Assembly (NCBI GenBank): GCA_973895155.1
Contig: OZ316897.1
Span: forward strand, 6,262,001 to 6,326,000
DNA length: 64,000 nucleotides
Origin: Marsupella aquatica
Lineage: Eukaryota > Marchantiophyta
Direction of reading: 5' to 3'
The notes beneath the pieces were generated by a model that saw only the letters and a list, made by a program, of their open reading frames with translations, searched no databases and had not been told where the DNA came from. Shown here piece by piece: positions 19,481 through 32,335 of this stretch. The position numbers and the translations under genes are program-made. Position 1 is the first letter of the stretch. Every line of letters starts with the position of its first letter.

Positions 19481-21330
19481 TTCTTTGTCTTGAAGCTCCA
19501 ATTTGAGCCCAATTGAAAGGAAGTAAAATGAATCAATGAATTAGACGGTACGATTGAAAAAACATTTACGCCACTCCATTGCTCCCATATCACGGATTCA
19601 AGCCCCTTGCTTAAAAACTGTCAACTTATGACAAACTTCATGAGAACATAGCGCATTTTCAAAATGTGTGTGATGTCTTGACGATTTTCTTGACAAGGTT
19701 GTCAAAGTTGTCAACAGCTTGCGACATAAACCTTACCTTTGAATTTGGCAGATGGGTCAATTAATTTGAAGTACTTTTGGATCTCAATTTAAACTAACAA
19801 TTTGTTGGTACGGTCTCTCTGGTGTGGAATCTGTTACCTGACAACATTTGAGATTTTTTTGAGATCATTTGTTCCAGTTTTTATGAACACAAAGATTGTC
19901 AAATATACAAATCATGATTTCACATTACACTTATAAATTTTCATGTGGGTCAACTAAAAGCTCCTGGTAATGGCATGATGTCTTTCACGTTTAATGTCAT
20001 CAAGTTGTCAAGCTATTGAAAAGACAGGTTGGGTAACAGAACCAAAACTGGCTCCAAACACTAAGAAGATTGTTTACAAGACTGTTTACAAGTCATATTT
20101 TTACTCAAAAATGTAAACAATGTTATTTGAGGGTTTTGAGCAAGTCAAAACTGGCTCCAAACACTAAGAAGATTGTTTACAAGACTGTTTACAAGTCATA
20201 TTTTCACTCAAAAATGTAAACAATGTTATTTGAGGGTTTTGAGCATGTCCATCCAAGCTTGGCCAATCCATCTGGGCTTTATTGTCAATTCATAGACAAT
20301 GTGGAGTCCATCAGTGTTTTAGTTTCATAATTGCTACTCTTGCCTCCTCTGGCACTCTCCTCCCTCGCAACTTTTGACACTCCATAATGACACCTCATTT
20401 GAGACTTATGCTTTCACCATCTTCCACAATGATTTCTCTTGCAACAATCATTTTAAGACATTTTGGGGCTTATACTTTCACCATCTTCAGTGTTCAAATT
20501 TGTTGCACTCAACATCGTTTTCGCATAACTGCTATGTTGCTGTACATCAAGACCATAGCCACAACAACAAAATCACAATGATGAGACACATCTGCAATAA
20601 CGACACGACCACAACCATCCGTCCAACAAGGCTAGTATCTATATTGTATGGCTTGTCGGATTCAACACTTCAGGTGCCGGCAGCAATCCTGTTAAATATG
20701 ATGCAACCGCTTCTATGACAAGCTTGTTTCTACCAGAAAGCAGATTCATGTTGAGGTACCAGCACTTGAGATATGTCAGACCCAGAGAGCAGCCTTGGTC
20801 CGTCTCAGGAAGTGGAAAGCGTTTTACTACGAAGTGTCCACCACAAAAGTGTAAGGGCAATGCATTGCTTGGACAAAGTTGCACATCAAGCTATATCTTG
20901 AAGGAAAAATCGTTGCTGAGGTAGGTGAAGTTCATGTGCTAAACTGCGGTTGGAATCAATGATGTTTTTGTGATGATACAATCATCTAGTTTGAAGACCA
21001 AACTTCTTCAAGAGTAATTCAACCTATTGTAAGTTGCAGTTCTCAAAGTTTGACGAGGTCATGCTAGGGACAAGACAAGACAAGACGTTGAATCACAGTG
21101 GGCACTAGTGTCAGATGTAGAATAGATACAACAGCTGCGAGCTAGTCATGTACTTCTGCCCGAGTTCTCGACTTCAGCTGGATATTGAAGTTGCAAGCTC
21201 ATCAAGGGCAACTGTTTTGTTCCCACGAATTGAACGTCATGAATGGCAGCCCCGTTGACTCGGTGAGGAGAACCAATCCAGCAATTTGTTGCAATCTGTA
21301 AAGGAATGCATCCATAAAACCTTTCGTTTA
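19481..21330. other. Intergenic DNA with one tandem duplication
   Basis: No gene is recognised. A 103-bp unit is duplicated head-to-tail at about 20044-20250 (ACTGGCTCCAAACAC at 20047 and 20150) with very few differences. The ORFs at 20374-20718 and 20715-20924 show no domain. Confidence 0.55.
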
Positions 21331-21334
21331 ATTC

Positions 21335-22275
21335 TCACGGTGATGTCCATTCCAGGTTATGGCGTCTTGGTAAATCCGGAGGTGCCTGGATTCCTCTCTG
21401 CTTCCAGGCTTCATGGCCACATTGTTTTTGGTACTGTGAATTCAGAGCCGCCTCAAAGACACTGATTAGTTCGTCGAGAGGGGATCCTTCGCTTGTGCTT
21501 GCCTTGAGCTGTCGATCTAAGCCGGTATTGTTAGAGCAAATTACTGTCAATTCGTGTTCAACAGCGCAAACCAGTTGGACTCATGGACAGAAACAAACGA
21601 TATGGTAGTGCAGTGCAGCCTTGACACTCATCGGCAGGTTGCAAAGAGAGTTGTATAGTTGCTGTACAAGAACAAATGAACCATTATGAGAGGGGAAGGA
21701 GCAATGATATCACTGGTAGCGAGCAAGGTGGCAGGGCACGCTTACCTTACAAAGATGCGATTCATTGACAAGAACAGCATCTCTAGGCGTTGGTTGAAGA
21801 AACAATGTAAGTCACCTACTTCAAACCTCGAGATTGCCCACCTGTGACATTCCAAATCCTTCTTTGAGTTCTTGCCCTTCGCTAATCAGAACTGCTCAAC
21901 AGGTGCAGATATTTGATACTAAAGCAGCTCTAAACGCATTTCAAGGAGTACACCTTGGCCACTGATAAGGAAGCTACTCGGAAAACAGCAAACATCGTGA
22001 GGCAGCTACTCCTTAAGAGTTACATGTCCCTGCTAACATCGGACAGCAAATCCTCATGTTACCACTTTCACTGAAATCAGACCTGAACAGGACCACCCTA
22101 GGAATATCCTTTAAATGCTTTTCAAACATTGAGCATGAACAAATTAGTGTCCAGATTCAAAAGGTCTCGCTTTTACCCACTCTATTGCCTAGGGGCTCCC
22201 GTACAATATCGTTGCCTAGGGAATAAGATCTAAGACGATCCTGAGAGACAGGCAGAATATGGGGATGTGAAGAAC
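21335..22275 (-). other. Region expected to hold the 3' exon(s) and UTR of the ASI1-like gene
   Basis: After the donor at 22275 the final coding exon is not certain. A minus-strand ORF at 21550-21335 ends in NLEWTSP and has an open frame, but no family signature confirms it. Confidence 0.3.
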
Positions 22276-25098
22276 CTTTGCTGCAAGATTCCACGCCTCA
22301 CGGTGTCGCTCCTGAAGCAGTCGCCATTGCGTCCCCATCTCAAATACCACTGTATTTGGTTGCGAGCACTGTGAAGTTGCACCGCTTTTCCCCTTCAAAA
22401 TAATAGTTTAAAAAAAGCGGACATTTACAAATCAGACTAGGGCATGGATTTCAACAAATTTTTCAATTCAGTTGCAAAAATGAACTACACATGCTCACCT
22501 CAAAAAACGAGTCAAACCCTATTGAGAAAATGTTGCACCATGATCAAGTATTCAACAAAACACCATAATTCCCACCTGTTGATATTCGGCATTAGATGGA
22601 TTGAACTTGGCCAACTTCAGGAAACCATGAAAACGATTGATTTCGTGTCTTTTCTTACAGGCAAGAGATGCCACCACAGGCCTGATACACATGAAGCTCA
22701 CAAACTGAGCTCACATTGCTAAACAGAGTTCCAGAATGCATTGAGTGAACATAAAGAAAATGGCATTCACGATTTTTTCTACTAGTACCCAAATAAACAG
22801 GTAGACTGCATTGTCATGTTTCGTAATCTGAAACACTTGGCAGAAATTTTGCGAGAATATCAGTCCATGACGACACAAACAACCAGGCCGAACAAATAGG
22901 CTAGGGAGACGCATACCTTTGATCTTCTGACCAGATCAAGACGTTTTCTGTAAACTTTGCATAAGCTTTCTCTGCTTCCAATTGGCTTTGAAACAGAACA
23001 AGAGCTTCTCCTGGACAATTCCAAAGAACGAATTTAATTTTGAAAGAAACCCTAGAAGGACAGCCCAAGAGAATACCTAGTTATTTCCGATTGACAACAA
23101 CCACAAGGGAAAGGGTGCAGTTGTCTTCTGCGTAGCCAAGAACACTTCTCCTACGAGTAGAAACTGAGCTCAATAACTCACCTGAAGTGTAGGAAGAAAA
23201 GTCCTTTGGTGGGAGCATGCGCGCTTCGCAAGAGACTTGCAGCAACTCTGTTAGCATGCCCTGCAATATCACCTCACACCAAAAATCCAAAACTTATTTC
23301 ACAACGGCAACATCGTCCTATTGCGGAGCTAAACAATGCGCTGTACACATTTAGGACAAACTGGTAGTTCAAATACACAAAATTCTTTTGAGAATTGCTA
23401 CAAAGACTATGCTTTAGTCATCGGGCAAATTTACAGACAAAAAGATTGGAAATTACAGTAAACGTGCGTTGACTTTGTACCTCAATCTCAGATGATGAGA
23501 ACCAGGGATCTAAATTTTTCAGAAGAAGGGTCCTGCCTTTCTCGACGGCTATCTCGAGGGCCTTGTGCCATGGCTGGAAACCAAAGAGATCCAGATGTCA
23601 ACTCCCAGCCTATCCTAGAAACTGCAGGACAGATGCTGCTTGCACCTACAAAACGGCCATTAAAAATTAAATAACTTACCAATTTAAAAAACTTCTGAAC
23701 ACCCGAAAGACGACGGTCTTGTTCTGAATCATGAACCTGTTTTCCAGTCAACTCATTGTGAACCAATTCAACGCCAACAATATTTTGAATCACATTGGAC
23801 TTGTATGTTGGGGAGACTGGAAGAGTTGGAGCTCCTCTTGGATCCTGCATCCGTTTCCCCTTCAACTCACTCTCTACCGACTCAATGCCTTCAGCTTTTG
23901 GAGTCACATTGCACTTGTAAACTTGGGAGACATTTTTGTGAGGCTCACTGAGAGCACTAAGAGAGGCATCAGTCACTTTGGGTTTTTCCGAAGTACCCGA
24001 CTGTGATTTGGGACCTGAGGCGTCAAGTCTAGGCATTTTCTTTTTTGCCTCCGCTATAAGATCATGCATCTCCACTGGTTTCCTCACATTTCCCCTATTG
24101 CTCTTAATCGCTAGCCTAGGATTATCGGAAGCGATTCCAACCGGTTGAGGAGCACGACGATCAGAGCCAATGACCCTTGTTACAGATTGCAGGCCAGGCT
24201 TCACTGCTTTCGTAAGATATCCACCGTTGCTCTTACCCACTTGCGATGGACCATCTGAAGCCCTTCGACTTAGCAGAGGACGAGGCCGATCATAGTCAGT
24301 GACCATTGCTGCAGGTTCTATGGCAGACTGCACTGAATTCCTCGGACGTTCGGCACATTCATTCTTCACTTCGTGAGTCTGCACTCCGATACCGGTGACG
24401 TAACAAACCCCAAATTGTTTGACAACCAACTTCAAGCTCGCTACCTGTAGATTGCACGCGTCAAACGCAAAACTGAAGATGTGGTCAGACCCTGATATCA
24501 ACTCTTCGGAAGGGCTAGGAAGATTCCAATCGAGTGGTGCGGTGCAGACGACTTTGCATTTGCCAATAGTCGAAGCCTAAAAACACAAGAGCAAAGGTTA
24601 AGCATGCTTGACATCCAACTGGAGTCCTAAAGATAGTCTCACATCAATTAAGAATTGAGAATCCTGAGAGAATGTCTACCTGATATAATGCAGGAAATCC
24701 CTGTCCTTCTCTATATAAATTGGTCTAATGCGTGGAGAGAGTGGTGCCACGAGAGTGAAACCTACCGGGTTGACAACATTTTTAGATCCAGTACCCCACA
24801 TCATGAAGATTTCTTTGGAGTCTTCTTTGAAGTTCACACCCGCTGTTCGTAGAGGCAGTTCGCAAGGTCTGCAGAACCATCGAACCATCATACATTTCTC
24901 CCTGGTCTTCTCCTTCTCGTGCATGGACAGAATTTTCGCAATGTATGGCGGTCCATCGCCAGCCAGCAGATACACAGTGTCATTCAGACTGTAAGTAATA
25001 CCATCTAGATTAAATGACGAAAAAAATTTCGTAATCTTCGGGCTCTGCTTCGCCTGGCCCCAAGAGACGCCATATCTGTCCTTCTCATGATCATCCAT
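22276..25098 (-). CDS. ASI1: BAH and RRM domain protein, ASI1-like (anti-silencing)
   Basis: Minus-strand exons 25098-24766, 24576-23680, 23573-23481, 23260-23182, 23010-22917, 22681-22576 and 22392-22276 keep frame through GT-AG introns (at least 573 residues; the last exon is not fixed). A BAH domain at about residues 10-155 shows YSLNDTVYLLAG, PPYIAKILSM, VRWFCRPCELP and NVVNP; the exon 1 to 2 join falls at NVVNP/ASTIGKCKVVC, as in ASI1. A long basic, disordered linker follows to about 410. The RRM at about 422-495 has GRTLLLKNLDPWF and later EALVLFQSQLEAEKAYAKF. The end has CSQPNTVVFEMGTQWRLLQE, a known ASI1 C-terminal signature. ASI1 binds RNA and chromatin and promotes full-length transcripts across intronic heterochromatin. 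A C-terminal exon may lie at 21335-21550, unproven. The second exon may contain a further 66-nt intron. Confidence 0.85.
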
Positions 25099-28000
25099 CC
25101 ATTCACCAAGAGCGAGCTGAACGTCCGTCAGCTTACGGTTGCATTAGATTGCGTAACTAGAAACGTCATCAACGTTTTGATCCACCATAGAGCGCCGGTT
25201 CCCAATTCTGCCAACTTGAACTCCAGAGTCAATATCAGTTCCCTCCAGGTCTTTTATCGTGCCAGCATGAGTGTCTGTCAACTGGAGCCCCGCAGAACAT
25301 TGATATAGGCAAGTTGAACCAAAATACCATTAACATTCGAATGACGCCATCCCGCGTAAGACTTGTATCAAACAATTCCAGGTTGTCATTAGCTATGAAT
25401 ATGCTATTCCATTATGTAAGTGTCATCACATTTCTTCTTCTCCCGTAACGGCTTCTGCATCGTGGAATCGGTTCAGCACATCAAGCGTTGGCCGCACTCT
25501 AAATTAATGTGACGAGAACAAAACGTTCGAGCTTCCTCCAGCCAAACCCTCCCATCGTTGAAACATACGCAAAAAAATCGAGTAGAGCTCACAATTGAAA
25601 ACATGGAAAACAAATTCTAGAAGACGGGTTGCTCATTCGGAATCTGAGCAGGGCAAACAAAGAATTCAAACCTTGATTCTGTTATCACCTTAAACCCCAC
25701 CGCGAAACCTCCTACCGCTTGTGGTTCTCAGAGTGAAGCTCTTGACGCCTATGTGGCAATGATGGTCGGTCCCGCGTGTAGCGTTAAAAAGTATCATGAG
25801 TCCAAAAACCTGGAACAGTCTTGAGGCCCGAAAGTGACTAGGTCCAGGCCGCGAGAGAAAAAACGCTCCAATGCCACACCACTCGCCAAACTCCCTCCCC
25901 CTCCGGTATCAATAACCTGTGTGGTACTTAATTTGTCCATAGGCCGCAATCAAGAAGTTCGGGTACGCTGGAACAGTCTTCAGGCCGCGAGACAACCTCC
26001 ATGGGACCAATTTTGGATCCCTTCTGTAGCCCTAGCAGCGAGTTTACGAATGGCTGTAACACGGATAAGTTGTCAACATCTCGATGCCCTACTTGAGCCG
26101 AGGCACAGCTTAGGGTTTATGTGTCGCTATATGACATATGTACAGGACACACTTCGCTTATCTCGTTTTATTAGTAATGCTTGTTACGTATTCTTATGTT
26201 AATCTAGTCTATGCTATGCTTTTATTTTGTATTTTGCTGATTAAAAAAAATCGGCCAACCATTTTAATTTTTTCAATTCCTTGTCTTTTGTTGAATATGA
26301 TTGACTTTTATTAATATTGTGACACCTTATCTCTTATTCCTCCACTCTTATTCTTTATGTTACATGCACTACTTCTTCTTTTCATGAGTATTCACTAATA
26401 AGGTCCAACTCTCCAAACTCAACCAGGCAACTAGGTTATAATCCAACCATGCACTGTAGCTTATATCTCCATTGTTTAAAAAATTCCAATGCTTATGGTT
26501 TATGGTGTCACCAAAACAGAGAGCCCTTAAACTTAAATGGCTTTCAATCACATCACAAAATACTATATAGACAAGGTACACTGACTTGTACATCAACTTA
26601 ATGTACTTGTCTTTCACCCATAGAGTAATGCACATTTCTGCACTTTAATGATATGTTTTTTCTTCCCTTTACTTTTGTATAATGACTGCCTTTCACCCAT
26701 AGAGTACTGTGCATCTATGCACTTCAATGGTACCTTCAATATTCTTGAATAGGATATGATCATGATAGCTTGTAAGTATTTCATAAACCTCAGTCAATGT
26801 TCTCCATAAGGCAGACTATACTTTATTATGAATAAGTTAAATAGGTGTGTCTTAGGACGGATGTCTCAACGCCTCAATTCAAACTTATGACTATGACATT
26901 ATTGGGCCTGAAAAGAATGGCCATAACTTTTTTGTCACGCGATTGACATGGGTCTTACCACCAAAAACCTCATTGTTGGGTGCCAAAACTATCTCCTTGT
27001 ATTTGAGGATCACGAAGGGATGCTCTTGTATTTGAGGATCACGAAGGGATGTTGTGGAGGCCGATAAGCACCAATTTATCCCCTTAACACCAAATTAGTT
27101 CGTGGACCCCTTGGCTAATAAAATCAGGGGGAAGAGTCGATCTGAGCCGTCTCCATTTCTTATCTCCGGAAATCTCATCCGTCCATCATAATGGCCAATC
27201 TATGGCTCAAAAGAAAGATCTCAAATAGATCTATGGATGGGTTCTGTCCGTTTTGTAAATGGGTTAATATTTTTCAAATGAAACATTAAACAAATCCAAG
27301 CCTTCCTAGCCGTCAATTTTGTTAATTTTATGATCTTTGCCGTCCATTTTGTAATGCTTCTAGAAATCTTATTCATCCATGTTAGAAGGCGATCTAGGGT
27401 GCAAAAGATAGATCTCAATGAGATCTACGACTGGGTATTTTTTGTTTTGAGAATGAGTAAATAGTTTTGAGTATAAAATTCTATGAACATTCAAGATTTC
27501 AGCCATTTCTCCTCCCCGATCTTGGGTTTCTATGTGCTCTTCCCAGCATTAATGGCCATACAATACGAGAGGTCCTTACATACCGGGAGTTGCGGTTTGA
27601 CATGGAAGTTATCAAGTTAGTTATTAGTCATTATTTATTATATGAAAAATATTTTTTATAAATCTTTGAATTTAAGTTTTAAAATTAGAAATGTAACTAA
27701 AACGGTTACATAGTGATAGTTTTAACCATCTTGTTCTTTGCATTTCCATTGTTTTTACTTTTCATTTTACGGCACGGCGTCCCAAAATTTACACCCAAAT
27801 TGACACAAACACGAATGAAAACTAGAAATTTGATTCACAAAACCGATCTTGTTTTAACCGTCTTGTTTGTTGCGGTTGTTGTTGATGTGGCACGCTATGG
27901 TGCCAGGAATTTTGGAAGGGACCTCTAGTGGGGTCCGTAATTATCACAGCAAAACTTTGTCACATGTCACCCAAGCTCAATCCCAAGGAACCAAGGGTGG

Positions 28001-29180
28001 GAATCAGATCTTGTGTTTGTGATATTTCTGGTGCAAAGGGTCTTCATATCAGGTCTGTATACATCGGGCCTGGCGGTACGGTACGTGTGCCTATATCTAT
28101 ATGTATGCTTATTACCATAGGTATGTTTCTATTCGGCCCCCAGAATGTACCCATAAACCAATGACTCCGGACTGGTTCCCGGCTTAGGGACTTCTAAGCC
28201 ATCGCCCCAACGCTCTGTCATTCCACTCGCAGCAATCAGAGCTTTGATAGTCTCCACCCAACCCACTTCAATGCACCGGTACACCTCTCAATGGTGCTAC
28301 TGGTCCCATCATACACTCAAATTGCCTCACACACACACACACACACACACATGAGAGAAATTATGAGGTCTAAGAGGAAAACTAAATTAGATTCAAAGAT
28401 GTGCACAATAGTTTTCTAAGAATAGTCATTTGATCTGAATAATAGGCTTGAAGGTTGTCTACTCCAATTTGCAACGTGCTTGCCATGCAAGCTCAATCTT
28501 GAACCAGAGCCCGGTTCACTCCAGATTGCAACGGCAGATTGGATTTGAACCAATCCCGTACTTGCCTTGCAAACTCAGTCCTAAACTCAACCTCCTTCAT
28601 TGCGCTTCATTCTTGGTGGCACATACAGGTCTCACACCTCCATTTCAGAATGTCAAGTTATTCATACACACTTGACTTGACTTCAAAGCTGGTACCAAGC
28701 TTAATGGCGATCTACCCCAGACTGCAATATATGAGGCCCGGCCTCACACTTGCCTTGCAAGCCCAGCGTTGACCATAAATCTCTTGTCCTTGCAAGATTG
28801 CAAGCTAGGGGGTGTGAGCACCAGTTGCACTGCCAGTGGGCAGTGGCCGAGTCTAAGTCTTAGTGTCAACATTCACCCAATTCTTGCATTGGTGACACTG
28901 ACGTGATTCAGAATTGATGTGGACTATGCAACAAACTGGCGATCTGTTAAGGGTGTGAGGCAGTGGTGCTTGAAACGGAGTAGTGTGAGACAATTATGCT
29001 TGTGATTGTGTTGGTGTATTTGCATTTGAGCAATCATGCATATACAAATTAGGGTGGAATCCTGATGTTGTACTAACAACAAAGAGTACTCTCAGGATAT
29101 TAAGAAGAATCATAATTGTCATGCAAGTAACATAAATATCTAAATTGAAACAACATGAGCACCATACTAATGTAGAAGTT
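25099..29180. other. Long intergenic region, no gene recognised
   Basis: 25.1-25.9 kb probably includes the promoter and 5' UTR of the minus-strand ASI1-like gene. 26997-27050 has a 29-bp perfect tandem duplication (TTGTATTTGAGGATCACGAA). 27180-27260 and 27370-27440 are diverged direct repeats carrying GATCTCAA-type palindromic motifs. A (CA)n microsatellite sits at about 28323-28352. 28440-28770 contains loosely repeated CTTGCCTTGCAAACTCA-like motifs. The ORFs in this stretch show no domains. Confidence 0.5.
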
Positions 29181-29185
29181 TTGAC

Positions 29186-29731
29186 TCATATCACAAAATT
29201 TGCTACCTTCAAGCGGGCCTTCAAGGATGATGGTAGGGGAATAAGTTGGGATGAGTTTGGGTTCACGTTCGCTTGGCCATATGGCGAGACTCCCTTAGTG
29301 TCCCCTGACTCCTCTCCTGACTCCTCCAACATGACAAGGTCTATATCTTTGACTCCAACATCACCCATGACTTTTGGGGCAACATTCGGCCTTTCTCCAT
29401 AAAGGGTATGCATACATTCAAAGTATGGGCATAACTAGTTGAGCTTGTCCTCCAATGTAAGCCCCATTCTTGAATCATCGTTGGTGAGGCCTCCACCTGA
29501 CTGGTACTTGATGTCTCTGGCATCCTTGTAACGCTTGACAAAACATTGAAAACATTTTCTGAAATTGGGTGCAGTAATTTCTCGTGGAAATCTGTGGTGC
29601 TGTAGTGCAGCCAAAATCTGTTGGAAGATAGTAGCCTTGCTCTCGTACTTGCCACCCACCCTCATCTTCTTCCCTGCACCATGAATGACATTGAAGTTTT
29701 CTGGCACTTCTAAGTAGGAGACAATCAACAT
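29186..29731 (-). pseudogene. Myb/SANT-like DNA-binding protein fragment, transposase-associated type
   Basis: The minus strand encodes a stretch with AGKKMRVGGKYESKATIFQQ, NFRKCFQCFVKRYKDARD, SGGGLTNDD and LTLEDKLN, then TAG, then LCPYFECMHTLYGERPNVAP in the same frame. The trihelix/SANT-like fold with the SGGGLT and ELCP-YFxxMDxLFGxRPNV pattern is known from plant genes related to PIF/Harbinger and similar elements, where it serves as a DNA-binding partner. The in-frame TAG at about 29435, probably replacing a Gln codon, breaks it. An upstream minus-strand ORF (30097-29858) may be the N-terminal part, interrupted. Confidence 0.6.
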
Positions 29732-29859
29732 GTAATCTTGATCTTTAAGACGGAACTTTCAGCTGTCTCCATCCCCCCAATTGGCACTGGTCATGGAGGA
29801 TTGAAGGTCCCTCTGCCCCTACCAAATCTTGCACTACCTGAATTCACCATTGATCAATC

Positions 29860-32335
29860 AATCACAATGAGGCACAATGTCTTCAGAATTTGGACCAGAG
29901 GACTCAAAACCATAAAAGATTTCAAGCAAAATTGCCAAGGGTGGCTCAGAATGAGACGGTATTGGATAGCCATAGACGTCCACTGGCTTATATGTTGGAA
30001 CCTGCTGGCTATCAGAAGTCATCGTTGTCCTTGGTGGATTTGTGATTGACTCTACGATTACCTTATCTTCAATGCAAAACCATATCCTGTACATCAATTC
30101 TAGAGCTTTGCAATGCTAGAATTGGGGCTGACTCTGTCAATCTATTTATTAAAAGTGAATTATTATTCAATTTATGAACATTTGGGCAACAGAAAGTGTA
30201 CATTTGGCCTTCAAAAAATGTACAATTGGGCAAGAAATAAAGTTGATGGCCATCAGATGTACCGCCATGTTCATCCTTTGTAAATGAACTAAGATGAGAC
30301 TCCTTATAGTCAAGATCATTTTTGCCCCCTCAAGTTTACAATTGATCATTTAGGTGTAGAGTATTGTACCATAGTGTACCATTTGGGTTTAAAAAGTGTA
30401 CATTTAGAGACCAAAAAGTGAACATTTAGAGGCCTAAAAGTGAACAAAATAAAATACATTTTTAATGAATAGGGTGCCTCCATGAAATATATACGACGCA
30501 GGAATTTGAATCGTTTGAAAGTAAGCTTTGAACATCCATCATCTTTGGGATTCAAACAATACTTTCAAACGATTCCGATGTCCTTCTTCAGGATATGGAA
30601 TGAAGGGCATCGGAATGAACTGGGGGTTGAATGTCCGGGAATTGGCAAGACGTGACTTCTCCAGAGGCTGCCTAACACTCTGTTGTGCGAGAGGGAAGGT
30701 ATAAGGGAGCTCAACTTTGAGCGGGTACTAACCCATAACCAAAGCCTTACCAAGCTGGTCAAAGCTGGTACCCCACTGGTCTTATCTGTCGTTACTGGCC
30801 CCCGTAACAAGGGTTACGGGAGCAGTATTCATCCCATAACTTTTTGTTGACACTCTACTCTGAGGTGCCCTACTGTGAAACAAATCTTCTCCTCCCCGAA
30901 GAAATAGTTATATTCACAACTCTGAAATGCCCAATCATGAGATAGTATATATTAGGGTGTCTCAAAGCTTGGTTTTAACAAGATAAGGCTCTCCCATAAC
31001 TCAAGTATTATAGGAACTCCCGTAAAAGTTATGGGAGCCAATCTTTGGCTACTGTAAGGAAAGCCCGCGGGCTCAACACTTAACCCATAACTCTCCCGCA
31101 ACTTTAGGCGGAAATCCGGAAATCCAGGACTCCAGGACTCCAGAAAACCACAACTAAAGGCATGCGTGATTTGCTCCTGACCAAGCTTTGAGACGCCCTA
31201 TTACACTGCCAAAAAGACAGAAAAGCCAAATCTAGGAGACATGATCCCACAGGCAATTATGAGAACAAAAAATGTACTGAAATGACATGTGAACAGCTAT
31301 AGGGTTTCACCATCCTAATTAAGTAAGTGAAAAGAAAATATGCACTGCCTAGATTGTATGAGTGGTCTCAAACCTCAAAAGTTGATGTATCTTACCTACC
31401 AGGTTAATTCAAAATTCATATCTCTTTAGTGTACATACTTTGTAATAAAAATGACACTAGTCATCCTTAATTACTGATGTTACAATGTTAAAAGAAGTTA
31501 GGGACTACCAGCTTAGATTTCATAACTTTTTTGGCTGTAAAGAATTCTTTACAGATGCCTTGACAATAAGTAAGTTACTTAGAGGCAGGTGAGAAAATTA
31601 CTGTAGAGGCCGGTGAAAAAACTTTAGGACCCTTGTGAAAAAGTTACGAAAAGAAGCTTAGCCGTAGCTTCGAGACGCCTTAGTAAGTGTGGGTGTATGG
31701 TTGCCACTGACGCAAAAGCAAGCCAAAGTTACATAAAGCACATAACATATAAGTTCGTCTTTGCTTACAGAGTGATGAACCGAAAGGAAGCGTCATTAGG
31801 TCGCGGGTTGTGTTGTACCTTGTCAAGTACATTGAGAACAGAAGTGCCGAACCAGAAGTCCACATCTTAACCATGGAATGAGAAGGAAGGCTGGAGGTTG
31901 GCTGCTCTGGTTTTCGTTCTCGTCGAATTGAGACTTCTGGCGTAGTTGGAGTTCTCGTGCTTGGCACGGACACAGTCATTACGCAAATCATCTTCGTCGT
32001 GCGTCTGCGGTCGTCGTCTCAACTCCATTTCGGAATGGCTCGCAATCGGGGTGCCGGTGCGTGCATTTGCGATCGTCTTTTGCCTTCCCCGTGGTTATCT
32101 CAATCCATTGTAGGCTGGAAGTGGACGCTTGCTGCGTTTGTGCAGTTAGGGATGTGAGGCAGAAAATTATGTCTTTGGAAGGAAGCGAGCTCTCTCTGCA
32201 GTCGGGGTTGGGGATGCAATTTTGTCGTTGCTTCCAATTGACGACAACTCTTTCCCTTTCTTGAGAGTGTACGAAACATGTTGCAGTCTGAGTGTGCTTA
32301 GATTGTAGTTAGACTTGCCTAAACGATTCAGAGAT
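29860..32335. other. Intergenic DNA with short repeats; promoter side of RPN3
   Basis: No further gene is recognised. 30180-30450 repeats AAAGTGTACATTT-like motifs, and 30509-30578 holds an inverted repeat (GAATCGTTTGAAAGTA and its complement). The last few hundred bases before 32336 are likely promoter and 5' UTR of the proteasome gene. Confidence 0.5.

Noticed and set aside
28323-28352. CA/AC run considered as part of a repeat array or CRISPR-like structure
   Set aside because: A simple dinucleotide microsatellite without spacers.
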